This document shows, piece by piece, positions 36,413-45,511 of a stretch of 64,000 nucleotides of DNA. How positions within the stretch are numbered: position 1 is the first letter of the stretch; each line of letters begins with the position of its first letter. Origin of the DNA: Bradyrhizobium sp. SZCCT0231 (lineage in GTDB: Bacteria > Pseudomonadota > Alphaproteobacteria > Rhizobiales > Xanthobacteraceae); contig NZ_JAFCKP010000001.1 in NCBI RefSeq assembly GCF_018130245.1, positions 930,001 to 994,000 on the forward strand, written 5' to 3'. The notes beneath the pieces were generated by a model, which made no database searches, was not told the DNA's origin, and saw only the letters and a list, made by a program, of their open reading frames with translations. A program made the translations under genes and the position numbers.

Positions 36413-37039
36413 CTAGAAGGTCGCAGCCATCGCAGCGAGGCGTTGATGGGCCCTTTCGCGGGCAGCATCGATAGGCTGCTGCGGTCCGGTGGTTGGACCG
36501 ATCAGCACGAAACGGACATTGCTGATTCCGATGAAGCGCAGGATTTCCCTTATGTAAGGCGTTGCCATATCGATGCGGCCGCGGTTCATGCCAGTGGCAA
36601 AATCGCTGCCGCTCGCGATGACGACCAGCGTCGGCCGATCCTGCAGCAGCGGGAAATATCCTTGCGACGGATCGAACCGGAAGGTGAGCCCGGGCTGGAC
36701 GATGATGTCGAACCACTGCTTGAGCTTGTAAGGAACGCCGAAGTTCCACATCGGGGTCGAGATCAGCACCCGATCGGCGCGCGAAAAGCGCAGCGCCATT
36801 CGCTCCGCCTCGGCAAAGCTGTCGCGTTGCGCCTCGGTGAAGGCCTGAGCCTTCATGCGCGCATATTTGGCTTCGACAATAGGGCCCGTGAATTCCGGCA
36901 TCCGCTCTCGCCAGATGTCCACGACATCGACGTCCCAATCCGGCCGAGCCTGGCGGAATCCGTCAAGAAAGATACGCGCGCCGGCAGTCGACTCGGACTC
37001 GACGCGGGGCGAGCAGGACAGGTGCAGGAGCTTTGCCAC
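36413..37039 (-). CDS. azoR: FMN-dependent NADH:quinone oxidoreductase / azoreductase
   Basis: 208 residues of flavodoxin-like fold. Signature PMWNFGVPYKLKQWFD binds FMN, and the N-terminal LHLSCSPR forms the phosphate loop. It reduces quinones or azo bonds with NADH. It starts 3 bp after the SMP-30/isochorismatase stop, so it is the last gene of the 18-gene minus-strand series. Its stop is 30 bp from the convergent hydantoinase stop. Confidence 0.93.
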   Translation of the reverse strand: MAKLLHLSCSPRVESESTAGARIFLDGFRQARPDWDVDVVDIWRERMPEFTGPIVEAKYARMKAQAFTEAQRDSFAEAERMALRFSRADRVLISTPMWNFGVPYKLKQWFDIIVQPGLTFRFDPSQGYFPLLQDRPTLVVIASGSDFATGMNRGRIDMATPYIREILRFIGISNVRFVLIGPTTGPQQPIDAARERAHQRLAAMAATF

Positions 37040-37042
37040 AGC

Positions 37043-38617
37043 TCATCCCAGCGCTCTGATGACGGTGTCGGCGCTGGTCACGACCGCGACGTTCTGCATG
37101 GCGAAGTTGATCGAGGCGTTGTGCCAGTCGGCATTCATGGTCGAGCAGCAATCCTCGGGCACGATCATGAAATAGCCCTTGTCGGCGCCGGTCCGCGCGG
37201 TGTGTTCCACCGACATGTTGGTCCACGCGCCGGTATTGATGATCATGTCGCGGCCGGTCGCTTTCAGGATCGTCTCCAGCCGCGTGCCTTCCCAGGCACT
37301 CATCCGCATCTTCTCGACGACGAAGTCGCCGGGCCGCGGCTCGAGGCCGGAGACAGGCGATGCGCCCCAGCTTCCGCGCACCATCGCCTTGCTGTCGACG
37401 AGGCCCTCGAACAACGGAGCATTCAGCGTGACGCCCGGTGCCCCGGGCTCGACGACGAACCAGACATGGATGATGGCGACGCCGCGCGCGCGTGCGGCCT
37501 CCGCGAGGCGGCGCACGTTCTCCACGACGTGCTGTTGCTTGGCGTGACCCGGCGCGCCTGACTCGGCGAAAGCGCCGCCGTCCATGATGACGTCGTTCTG
37601 GAGATCCTGGATGATCATGGCGCAGCGTTGCGGATCGAGCCGCATCTCGCCCTCGGTCAGAACAGGTGAGGCTGGCGATGAGCTCGGGCTTGTTCCGCCA
37701 CCAGCGCGCCTGCCGCTCATATAGGGCTCATTCCGCGGGCCGACCTTGGTTGGAATCGCGTATACCGAATGGGTCGAGGTGAGATAAAGCGTGCGGAAAT
37801 CCGGCCCGCCCCAGGCGAGGTTGGCGACCAGCTCCGGCACGCGGACCTTGCCGAGCAGTTCGCCGCGCGGCGAATAGACCCAGACGCCGCCGGGCGCGGT
37901 GACCCAGACATTGCCTTGCTGATCGCACTTCATGCCGTCGGGCAAGCCGGGTTCGAGCTCGGACTTGATGCCACTCGCAAATACCCGCGCATTGGACAGC
38001 GAACCGTCGCTGTTGACGTCGAACACGCGGATCAGCGCTTGCACTGTGTCATTGACGTAGAGCAGCTTCTCGTCCGGCGAGAAGCACAGCCCGTTCGGCT
38101 GATCGAACAGGTTGCGCTCGACCACGAGCTTCGGTTCGCCGCCGGGCACGACGCGATAGACGCCCTGGAAGCCGAGCTGGCGGGGCCGCTCGACGCCATA
38201 GACCGGCATGCGGCCATACCAGGGATCGGAGAAATAGATCGCGCCGGATGAATGCACGCAGACGTCGTTCGGGCTGTTGAGCTCTTGGCCGCGGAAATGC
38301 GAGGCCAGCACCTCGCGCCGTCCGTCGGGGCGTTCGCGGACCAGCGACGACGTCGCGTGCTCGCAGACGATCAGGTTGAGCTCGGCATCATAGGTCATGC
38401 CGTTGCATTTGTTCGAGGGACGCTTGACCTCGACGACGCCGCGCCGCGCATCCCAGCGCCTGCGCACGTCGCCCGGCATGTCAGAGAACAGCAGATAATG
38501 ATCGACCGGATGCCAGATCGGCCCTTCCGTGAAGTCGAAGCCGGTGCCGATCTGTGCGACCGGCGCATAGGGGTCGATCAAAGTCTCGAACTCGCTTCGC
38601 AACGTTACATGCGTCAT
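37043..38617 (-). CDS. Fusion: SMP-30/gluconolactonase domain plus isochorismatase-like domain
   Basis: 524 residues. Residues 1 to about 300 form an SMP-30 beta-propeller lactonase: metal Glu in FTEGPIW, NSPNDVCVHSSG, DQPNGLCFSPDE and a late YLTST. A Ser/Pro/Gly linker (about 300-325) leads to a cysteine-hydrolase domain with Asp in IIQDLQND and Lys in VEKMRMSAW. The nucleophile position, Cys in relatives (TNVCVE), is Ser469 in TNMSVEHTAR. The first half likely opens a lactone or similar ring. The second may be a changed amidase, an EntB-like vinyl-ether hydrolase or inactive. Confidence 0.9.
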   Translation of the reverse strand: MTHVTLRSEFETLIDPYAPVAQIGTGFDFTEGPIWHPVDHYLLFSDMPGDVRRRWDARRGVVEVKRPSNKCNGMTYDAELNLIVCEHATSSLVRERPDGRREVLASHFRGQELNSPNDVCVHSSGAIYFSDPWYGRMPVYGVERPRQLGFQGVYRVVPGGEPKLVVERNLFDQPNGLCFSPDEKLLYVNDTVQALIRVFDVNSDGSLSNARVFASGIKSELEPGLPDGMKCDQQGNVWVTAPGGVWVYSPRGELLGKVRVPELVANLAWGGPDFRTLYLTSTHSVYAIPTKVGPRNEPYMSGRRAGGGTSPSSSPASPVLTEGEMRLDPQRCAMIIQDLQNDVIMDGGAFAESGAPGHAKQQHVVENVRRLAEAARARGVAIIHVWFVVEPGAPGVTLNAPLFEGLVDSKAMVRGSWGASPVSGLEPRPGDFVVEKMRMSAWEGTRLETILKATGRDMIINTGAWTNMSVEHTARTGADKGYFMIVPEDCCSTMNADWHNASINFAMQNVAVVTSADTVIRALG

Positions 38618-38635
38618 CGGTCGATCCTCGACATA

Positions 38636-39484
38636 TCAAGCCGGGAACCAGTTGCGCTGGGGGAGGGACTGAACGATCGGGCCGGGGACCTGATCGTGCA
38701 GGCGCCCCACGACATTGCCGCCTTCGATCTTGGCGGGCCGGTCGTGGACGGGGAGCAGGTAGCGCGAATTGCTGAGCAGCTTCTTGATCGCGGCCTTTTC
38801 CGCGCGCTTGCTGGTGCCATGGTTGCCGGTGGTGCGCGGCTCCCAATCGTGGATTTCATGGAAAGGCGTGACGATCTGATCGTTGAAGTCGTAGATCACG
38901 TCGCCGCAGATGGTCGCGATGCCATCGGCGGTGTGGACGATGATGTTCATCGAGCCCTCGGTGTGGGCGTTGGCGGCGTCGCAATAGACGCCGGGCATCA
39001 GCTCGATCGGTCCGGTGATTTCAAGGTCGAGGAAGCGCAGCGCGCTCTTGGTGTGCAGGCGGTCGATCAGGTGCTTGATGTCGGGCGCCGGATATTGTGG
39101 ATGCATCAGCCCGGAGACGGAATATTCGAGCTCGCGGCGGTTGAGAACGACGGTCGTGTTCATCGGGAACAGATCGTCCTTGCCGGCGTGGTCGATGTGC
39201 AGATGAGTGTGGCAGACGAAGCGCACATCGCCCATGCGGACGCCGTGACGCGCGAGCTGGTTCTCGATCATGTTCTCATGATACTGGAGCCCCCGCATGC
39301 CCAGCGTCTCCATGATCTGGTTGGAGCGATAGCCGGTGTCGACCACGACCGGATAGGGGCCGCCGAGGATCAGGAAGCCGAGGGTGAGGACGCGGCGGGT
39401 GCGGCCGCAGTCGCGGCCGAGCACCAGAAAGCTCGATTCCAGCTCGATATCGCCGTAGTCCAGGATCTTGATCTCCAGCGCCAT
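38636..39484 (-). CDS. Metallo-beta-lactamase-fold lactonase (AttM/BlcC-like)
   Basis: 282 residues. The zinc motif HTHLHIDHAG (His94, His96, Asp98, His99), a later His in ANAHTEGS and Asp in CGDVIYDF are those of N-acyl-homoserine/gamma-butyrolactone lactonases. Given its catabolic neighbours, a pathway lactone or ester is as likely as a quorum signal. It lies 18 bp before the SMP-30 fusion gene. Confidence 0.9.
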   Translation of the reverse strand: MALEIKILDYGDIELESSFLVLGRDCGRTRRVLTLGFLILGGPYPVVVDTGYRSNQIMETLGMRGLQYHENMIENQLARHGVRMGDVRFVCHTHLHIDHAGKDDLFPMNTTVVLNRRELEYSVSGLMHPQYPAPDIKHLIDRLHTKSALRFLDLEITGPIELMPGVYCDAANAHTEGSMNIIVHTADGIATICGDVIYDFNDQIVTPFHEIHDWEPRTTGNHGTSKRAEKAAIKKLLSNSRYLLPVHDRPAKIEGGNVVGRLHDQVPGPIVQSLPQRNWFPA

Positions 39485-39515
39485 TCGATTCCCTCCCTAT
39501 CTTGTTTCTTGTCCG

Positions 39516-40400
39516 TCAAAGCCGGTAGACGCGCGTCGCTGTCGTCCTGAAGATCGCGTCCTGTTGATCCGCACTGAACGGGGTGGCGGCTGCGCGAAAG
39601 GCACCGACGAGCTCGCGATAACTGGTCCACAATTTCTCGATCGGGAAATTGGAGCCGAACAGGCAGCGCTCCGCGCCGAAGATCGCGACGGTGTCGGTGA
39701 GCACGGCGGCGATATGCGCAGCGTCATTGTGGTGGATGAATGTGCCGAGCCCGGACAGTTTTGAGACCACGTTCGGACAAGTCGCAAGCCGGGCCATCCC
39801 GGCGCGCCAGGCCGCCCGTCCTGCCGGCGAGAGATCCTCGGGCATGCCGGCATGCTGAAGGATGAAGGTCACGTCGGGACAGGACTCGGCGAGCTGCGCC
39901 GCATCCGGCATCTGCGGCGTAAAGACCTGCAGGTCGAAGCTCCAGCCGTAATCGGCCAAACGCGCGACGTTGCGGCGGATCAGGGGGTCCGCGCAGAGAT
40001 CCGGACGGGCTGCGAAGCGATACAGCGGGTTCTCGTGCCAGTGCAGCTGCATGCGCACGCCGCGCAGCAGTGGATAACGCTTGAGGCGGTCGAGCTGCGG
40101 GCGGACGTCGTCGACCGCGAAATTGGCGTAGGCGACGATGGCGTGCGGCCAGCCGTGCTCGTCGGCCGTCCGCTGCACCCAGGCTGCCTCCTCCTCGAAA
40201 TGCTCTTGTGCCCAATTGGTCTGCACATAGACGGAGCGGGTAACGCCGGTGTCCTTGAGATCCTCGAGGTATTCCTGGATCGGGTAATCGCGCCGGATCG
40301 GCTCGTATGGTCCGAAGATGCGGGGCTGCATGGGACCGGTCAGCCACGGCAGGTCGGCCTGCCGCCAGATGTGATGGTGGCCGTCGACAATATCGTTCAC
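39516..40400 (-). CDS. Amidohydrolase-2 family TIM-barrel hydrolase
   Basis: 294 residues with metal-binding GHHHIW at the N-terminus, His in ILQHAGMP and Asp/Asn region RCLFGSNFP at the end, as in 2-pyrone-4,6-dicarboxylate lactonase-like enzymes and L-rhamnono-lactonase-like enzymes. Note SNFP where many have SDWP or SNFP. It probably opens a lactone or cyclic amide. Its start overlaps the CoxE-like stop. Confidence 0.9.
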   Translation of the reverse strand: MNDIVDGHHHIWRQADLPWLTGPMQPRIFGPYEPIRRDYPIQEYLEDLKDTGVTRSVYVQTNWAQEHFEEEAAWVQRTADEHGWPHAIVAYANFAVDDVRPQLDRLKRYPLLRGVRMQLHWHENPLYRFAARPDLCADPLIRRNVARLADYGWSFDLQVFTPQMPDAAQLAESCPDVTFILQHAGMPEDLSPAGRAAWRAGMARLATCPNVVSKLSGLGTFIHHNDAAHIAAVLTDTVAIFGAERCLFGSNFPIEKLWTSYRELVGAFRAAATPFSADQQDAIFRTTATRVYRL

Positions 40401-41515
40401 GCAGCTCTCCTTCCCAGTGCCAGCACATGGGCGACGATCGAGGCGCTCGATCCGCCGTCCACGAGATCATCGACGAAGCGCTCGATCGCGACCAGCGCTT
40501 CGGTCTGCGGGCGGAAGCCGGGGCCTGTCGCGAGCGGCGTCAGCCAGCTCAGGCGCCAGGCCCGCCGCGATAGTTTCGCGACGGCGTCGCGAAGGGCGTC
40601 GGGTTCACCGCGCTCGAGCCCGTCGGAAATGATGACCACGGCGGCGCCGCGGGCATAGCCGCCGAACCGCGGGACCGCGAGAAAGGCTTGCAGCGCGTCG
40701 CCGATGCGGGTGCCGCCGTCCCAGTCGCTGACGAGATGCGCGGCGGCGTTCAACGCCTGCTCGCGGCGCTTCAGCCGCAGCGCGCGGGTGACACGGGTCA
40801 GCCGCGTGCCGAAGGTGAAGACCTCGACGTCAGGCGCGGCCTGCACCAGCGCATGCGCCAGCTTCATGTTTTCCTCGGTGCGGCTCTTCATCGAGCCGGA
40901 GACGTCGATCAGCAGCAGGAACTTTCGCGGGCGCTGGCGCCGCTTCATGTGGCCGAGACGGAGGATCTCGCCGTCGCTGCGGACGCTGTCGCGCAAGGTG
41001 CGGCGGAGATCGGCGAAGGGGCCGCGGCGCGCCCGCATGCGGCGGTGCCCGCGCCGGCGCGGCAGGCGCCGCGGGGCCTGGCGTGCCAGGCGCCGCAGCG
41101 CATCGGTCGTGGAGAGCTGGGCGAAGCGGCGCTCGACCAGCGCCTCGGTGCGCGTCGCAGTGAGGCCGGACTCGTTGGCGTCGTCGGAGAGCAGGGGCTC
41201 CTCGTCGCCGCGACCTTCCTCCTGCAGACGAACGGTCTCATCGTCCTCGCCGTCTTCGGCATGCTCGATCGCCTCACTGCCGCGGAAATGAAGGTCGAAC
41301 AGCCGGTCGAAGGTGGCGCGGCGCTCGGGCGGCGGTGCGAGGGTGGCGAGCGCAGACAGCCTGATGTCGTCGAGGTCGCGCGGGCCCAGCAGCGCGATCG
41401 CGGCAAGGAAGGCGGTGGTCTGCTCCGGCGCAACGGCGAAGCCGTTGGCGCGCAGCAGCGCGACGAATGAAACGAAGATGCGGGCAGCGCGCGGGAGCTG
41501 CAGCTCGGTGCTCAT
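40397..41515 (-). CDS. CoxE-like VWA-domain protein
   Basis: 372 residues. The C-terminal half is a von Willebrand A domain with MIDAS motif DVSGSM (Asp204) and later GGTRIGDAL and ISDGLERG. The middle is very Arg-rich (about 140-190). In CO dehydrogenase, CoxE works with the AAA+ protein CoxD in maturing the Mo active site. Here its gene overlaps that of a CoxD-like ATPase by 4 bp and follows the molybdenum enzyme. Confidence 0.93.
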   Translation of the reverse strand: MSTELQLPRAARIFVSFVALLRANGFAVAPEQTTAFLAAIALLGPRDLDDIRLSALATLAPPPERRATFDRLFDLHFRGSEAIEHAEDGEDDETVRLQEEGRGDEEPLLSDDANESGLTATRTEALVERRFAQLSTTDALRRLARQAPRRLPRRRGHRRMRARRGPFADLRRTLRDSVRSDGEILRLGHMKRRQRPRKFLLLIDVSGSMKSRTEENMKLAHALVQAAPDVEVFTFGTRLTRVTRALRLKRREQALNAAAHLVSDWDGGTRIGDALQAFLAVPRFGGYARGAAVVIISDGLERGEPDALRDAVAKLSRRAWRLSWLTPLATGPGFRPQTEALVAIERFVDDLVDGGSSASIVAHVLALGRRAA

Positions 41516-42393
41516 GCGGTCGCCTCCGCGAGCAGGGCATCGAGCCGCGGCGCGATGAAGTGCAGGTCCTCCTCGTCCTTCAGCGCGACGCCGATCGAGC
41601 GCTTGAAAGCATCGGGCCAGCGCGCGCCGCCCATGTTGAGGAGGGTCGCGGCCTCGGCCCAGTCGACGGCCTCGGCGATGCCGGGGGCCTTGCTCAGCGG
41701 CTCGCGCCGCAACTTCTCGACGGCCGCGACGACGGCACGGGCCGTGGCTTCGGCGACGCTGGATGCGCGCATCATGACGATGCGCGCCTCCCGCTCGGCG
41801 GTGGGATAGTCGATCCAGTGATAGACGCAGCGGCGGCGCAGCGCTTCGTGCAAATCGCGCGTCCGGTTCGAGGTGAGCACGACGACCGGCCTCTCGGCGG
41901 CGCGGACCGTGCCGCGCTCGGGGATGGAGATCTGGAAGTCCGAGAGGAATTCGAGCAGGAACGCCTCGAACTCCTGGTCGGCACGGTCGATCTCGTCGAT
42001 CAGCAGCACGGTGGAATCAGGTGCGCGCAGCGCCGCCAGCATCGGCCGCTCGATCAGGAAGGTCTCGCCATAGATGTCGATGCTGTCGTCGCCGGCCTGG
42101 CGGATCGCGAGCATCTGGCGCGGATAGTTCCACTCATAGAGCGCAGCGGAGGAGTCGATGCCCTCATAGCATTGCAGGCGGATGAGGCGGCGGCCGAGCA
42201 CGGCGGCGATAGCCTTTGCGGCTTCCGTCTTGCCGACGCCGGGCGCGCCTTCCAGCAGCAGCGGCTTGCCAAGCGCGAGCCCGAGATAGGCCGCAGTCGC
42301 AAGGCCCTCGTCGGCGAGGTAGTAGGCAGCCCGAAGCGCCTTCTCTAGCGCTTCCGGGCTGTCGATGCCGACGATGTTGCTACGAACCGCCAC
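41512..42393 (-). CDS. MoxR/CoxD-like AAA+ ATPase
   Basis: 293 residues from a GTG at 42393 with GAGGA 6 nt upstream. Walker A GAPGVGKTE (49-57), Walker B VLLIDEID, sensor-1 VLTSNRTRDL and LHEALRRRCVYHWIDYPT are typical of CoxD/MoxR. It likely remodels the apo molybdenum enzyme with the VWA partner to install or sulfurate the cofactor. Confidence 0.93.
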   Translation of the reverse strand: MAVRSNIVGIDSPEALEKALRAAYYLADEGLATAAYLGLALGKPLLLEGAPGVGKTEAAKAIAAVLGRRLIRLQCYEGIDSSAALYEWNYPRQMLAIRQAGDDSIDIYGETFLIERPMLAALRAPDSTVLLIDEIDRADQEFEAFLLEFLSDFQISIPERGTVRAAERPVVVLTSNRTRDLHEALRRRCVYHWIDYPTAEREARIVMMRASSVAEATARAVVAAVEKLRREPLSKAPGIAEAVDWAEAATLLNMGGARWPDAFKRSIGVALKDEEDLHFIAPRLDALLAEATA

Positions 42394-42403
42394 GACTGAT
42401 CCT

Positions 42404-43426
42404 CTAACGCCGCGCTTGTGGCCGCGCGCCGCCCTGGGCCTTGATCGCCCGCAGCACCTTCTCCGGCGTGATCGGCAGCTCGTCGATGCGCACGCCCACC
42501 GCGTTGAAGATCGCATTCGCCACCGCCGGCAGCACCGGATTGGCGCACATCTCGCCAGGGCCTTTTCCCCCGAACGGACCATCAGGAGCGGGACGCTCCA
42601 GCACGGCAATATCATGCGGGCAGATATCACCGGGACCGGGCATCAGATATTCGACGAAGTCGCGGGGCCCGTGGACGGGATCGGGATAGTATGGCTCCGG
42701 CGTCTCGTAGAGCGCATGGCTGACGCCCATCCAGGCGCCGCCGACGAGCTGTTGCTCGACCAGGCGCGGGTTGAGCGCGCGGCCGAGCTCATAGGCGGAA
42801 TCCATCCGGACCATCGCGACCTCGCCGGTCTCGTCGTCGACCTCGACTTCGGCAACGAGGCAGGCATGGGCATAGCAGGTCGCCGGAGACATCTCGCCGG
42901 TTTCGGGGTCGACGTCCGACAGCGGCACGAGGAAGATGCCGCGGCCGGAGATGGTCTTCCCCTGCCTGAACTGCGCGGCGATCGCGACGTCCTTGGTCGA
43001 GATCGAGCGATGCGGCGCGCCTTTGACATGGATGTTGCCGCGGCCGTCGGTTTCCAGATCGGCGGCGTTGACCTCGAGCTCCTCTGCGGCGGCCTCCATC
43101 ATCACGCCGCGCGCCTCCCGGGCGGCGGCCATCACGGCGTTGCCGACGCGATGGGTGCCGCGCGAGGCGAACGAGCCCATGCAGTGCGGCCCGGTGTCGG
43201 AATCGGCGGTGTCGACATAGACGTCCTCGACCGGCACGCCCAGCGTCTCCGCGCAGATCTGCCGCGTTACCGATTTCATGCCCTGGCCGAGGTCGATCGA
43301 CGACAGCGCCACGGTGAACTTGCCGCTGGGGTTGGAGTGCACCAGCGCCTGGCTCGGATCGCCGCCGAGATTCATGCCGATGGGATAGTTGATCGACGCC
43401 ATGCCGCGTCCGCGATGCCTGGTCAT
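42404..43426 (-). CDS. Xanthine-dehydrogenase-family molybdopterin subunit, C-terminal fragment
   Basis: 340 residues equal to the C-terminal half of a CoxL/XdhB-type large subunit: GRGMASINYPIGMNLGGDPS at the start, SSIDLGQGMKSVTRQI, and GKGPGEMCANPV with the probable catalytic Glu. It is in the same frame as the N-terminal fragment and separated from it only by TAG, which directly precedes this ATG. AGGAGG lies 6 nt before the ATG, so independent translation is plausible. It may pair with the N-terminal fragment as two chains. Confidence 0.9.
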   Translation of the reverse strand: MTRHRGRGMASINYPIGMNLGGDPSQALVHSNPSGKFTVALSSIDLGQGMKSVTRQICAETLGVPVEDVYVDTADSDTGPHCMGSFASRGTHRVGNAVMAAAREARGVMMEAAAEELEVNAADLETDGRGNIHVKGAPHRSISTKDVAIAAQFRQGKTISGRGIFLVPLSDVDPETGEMSPATCYAHACLVAEVEVDDETGEVAMVRMDSAYELGRALNPRLVEQQLVGGAWMGVSHALYETPEPYYPDPVHGPRDFVEYLMPGPGDICPHDIAVLERPAPDGPFGGKGPGEMCANPVLPAVANAIFNAVGVRIDELPITPEKVLRAIKAQGGARPQARR

Positions 43427-45019
43427 CTAGCGCCTCCTGGTGCCGAAGACGGAGGAGAAACGGGTCGCGCCATGCGAAGGCGTGACCGGCCGCGGCGAGG
43501 GCGGCGGCGGACTCGGTGGTGGCGGCTCGCGCGGAGGTTCGCGGGTGACGGTGGGCGGGAGCCGATCGTAGCTCGTGCGCTGCTGTGCCGGAGCCGTCGG
43601 CCTTGCGCGCGAGTCTGTCGGTGTCGGCGGAATCGCGGCGCGGCTGCCGCCGCCGTCCGTGCGCGAGGAGGCGCGCCTGAACTCGTCGCGGATTGGCCAC
43701 TTGGCTTTTTCCGCCGCAACCTGCACGCATTCAATCAGCGCGGTGTTCTTGGCCTCGCGTCGGTGGGCCTTCATGTCGCCGTCGCGATAGGCGTTCAGAA
43801 TCCGGAACTCCATCGGGTCCATGCCGACGAGGTTTGCGAGCTTGTCCATCTGGCATTCGATGGCGAAGTCCATCGCGGTGACGCCGAAGCCGCGCATGGC
43901 GGTCGCCGGCGTGCGGTTGGTGAAGACGCAGTAGACGTCGCCATAGACGTTCGGGATGGTGTAGGGCCCCGGCAGGTGCGCGGCGCATTTCACCGCAGCG
44001 TAGCTCGACAGTCGCGTATAGGCGCCGCTGTCGAAATAGGCGCGGATCTTGCGCGCCACGATGCGGCCGTCGCGCATCACGCCGTCCTTGATGTAGATGC
44101 GCTCGGCGCCGCGCGGCGGGCCGTATTGCATCTCCTCCTCGCGGCCGAACACGTAGCGGACGGGACGCCCTGTCAGCATGGCGCCGAGGATCGCGAGCGG
44201 CTCGGTCAGCGTATCGACCTTGCCGCCAAAGCCGCCGCCGACGGTGCCGCCGATGAAGTGGAAGGTGTTGGAGGGCACGTCCAAAATCTTGGCGCAGGTG
44301 TCGACCGAGAAGAACAGCGCCTGCGTCGAGGTGTAGACGACGTAGCGGCCGTTGGTATCGGGCGCGGCGATGGCGCCGTTGGTCTCGGTCGGCGCGTGCT
44401 CGATCGGCGACATCTGGTAGCGCTGCTCCAGCACATGGTCCGCGGTTGCGAGCGCCGCATCGGCATCGCCAAAACGCAGGCGCTGGTGATCGTAGACGTC
44501 GTGATAGATGAAGGCGTTCTTCGGATAGGTCTCGTTGACCACGGGGGCGCCGGGTTTCAGCGCGTCCTCGACGTCGAACACGGTCGGCAGCGGCTCGTAG
44601 TCGATCTTGACCTTTGCGATCGCCTCGAATGCCTCGCGCTCGCTGTCGGCGACGATGGCAAGGATCGGCTCGCCCTTGTAGCGGACCTTGTCGACGGCCA
44701 GCGACGGCTCGTCGTCCTTGCCGAAGTTGATCAGGCTGAGCAGCGTGTTGAGGTTGCGTGGCACGTCCGCGCCGCGGATGATCCGGCGCACGCCGGCCGA
44801 GCGCTCGGCCTCGGTGGTATCGATGCGGCGCAGCCTTGCATGGGCCTGGGTCGAACGAACGACCTTCAGGTGCAGCATGCCCTGGAGCTTATGATCGCCA
44901 AAATAACTGGACGTGCCCGTGATGTGACCGAGCATGTCCTGGCGCTGCGTGCCCTTGCCGATTTCCTTCAGGTTATCGTCACGCTCGTCGGCGAAGATGT
45001 CCTTGCGCAGTTCCAGCAT
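43427..45019 (-). CDS. Xanthine-dehydrogenase-family molybdopterin subunit, N-terminal fragment
   Basis: 530 residues equal to the N-terminal half: GHITGTSSYFGDHKLQGMLH, the pterin loop GGTVGGGFGGK and TAMRGFGVT, where CO dehydrogenases have AYRCSFR or AYRGAGR. The last 83 residues (about 43430-43678) are a Pro/Arg/Ser-rich linker with a run of prolines, then FSSVFGTRRR and TAG. No large subunit would normally end here; the remainder continues in frame in the next gene. A sequencing or recent nonsense change is the alternative to a functional split. Confidence 0.9.
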   Translation of the reverse strand: MLELRKDIFADERDDNLKEIGKGTQRQDMLGHITGTSSYFGDHKLQGMLHLKVVRSTQAHARLRRIDTTEAERSAGVRRIIRGADVPRNLNTLLSLINFGKDDEPSLAVDKVRYKGEPILAIVADSEREAFEAIAKVKIDYEPLPTVFDVEDALKPGAPVVNETYPKNAFIYHDVYDHQRLRFGDADAALATADHVLEQRYQMSPIEHAPTETNGAIAAPDTNGRYVVYTSTQALFFSVDTCAKILDVPSNTFHFIGGTVGGGFGGKVDTLTEPLAILGAMLTGRPVRYVFGREEEMQYGPPRGAERIYIKDGVMRDGRIVARKIRAYFDSGAYTRLSSYAAVKCAAHLPGPYTIPNVYGDVYCVFTNRTPATAMRGFGVTAMDFAIECQMDKLANLVGMDPMEFRILNAYRDGDMKAHRREAKNTALIECVQVAAEKAKWPIRDEFRRASSRTDGGGSRAAIPPTPTDSRARPTAPAQQRTSYDRLPPTVTREPPREPPPPSPPPPSPRPVTPSHGATRFSSVFGTRRR

Positions 45020-45028
45020 GGTCTGACC

Positions 45029-45505
45029 TCAGGCGCTGGCCCGGCCGCCCGCGGCGGCGAGGATGGCATTGATGATCGGCTCATAGCCGGTGCAGCGGCA
45101 GATGTTGCCGGAGATCGCCTCGATCACGTCGGCCCGGCTCGGGGAGGAATTGCGGTCGAGCAGGGCTTTGGCGGCCATCAGCATGCCCGGTGTGCAATAG
45201 CCGCACTGGGCGGCGAAATTGTCGGCGAACGCGCGCTGGAGCGGATGCAGGTTCGGGCCTTGCTTCATGCCGTCCAGCGTCTCGACCGCACGGCCCGCGA
45301 CCGTCTCGGCGAGCGTCAGGCAGGAGAGGTGGAGTTCGCCATCGATCAGCACGCTGCAGGTGCCACAGCCGCCCTGGCCGCAGCCGAATTTCGGGGTCAT
45401 GTCGCCGATCAATTCGCGCAGCGCCACAAGGAGATTAGTGCCGCCGTCGACGAAGATCGCGACGTCGCGGCCGTTGTGGCGAAACTGCAGGGGTATTTTT
45501 GTCAT
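45029..45505 (-). CDS. 2Fe-2S subunit of the molybdenum hydroxylase (CoxS-like)
   Basis: 158 residues with two clusters: plant-type ferredoxin CGQGGCGTCS followed by HLSC, and the four-helix cluster with QCGYCTPGM and ICRCTGY. It passes electrons from the Mo site to FAD. Gaps to its neighbours are 6 and 9 bp. Gene order FAD, FeS, Mo matches form-I cox operons. Confidence 0.96.
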   Translation of the reverse strand: MTKIPLQFRHNGRDVAIFVDGGTNLLVALRELIGDMTPKFGCGQGGCGTCSVLIDGELHLSCLTLAETVAGRAVETLDGMKQGPNLHPLQRAFADNFAAQCGYCTPGMLMAAKALLDRNSSPSRADVIEAISGNICRCTGYEPIINAILAAAGGRASA

Positions 45506-45511
45506 GGCGAG

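Noticed and set aside
38636-39484. Quorum-quenching lactonase assignment
   Set aside because: The fold fits, but the catabolic context and absence of luxI/luxR genes make a pathway lactone equally likely; left as lactonase-like only.
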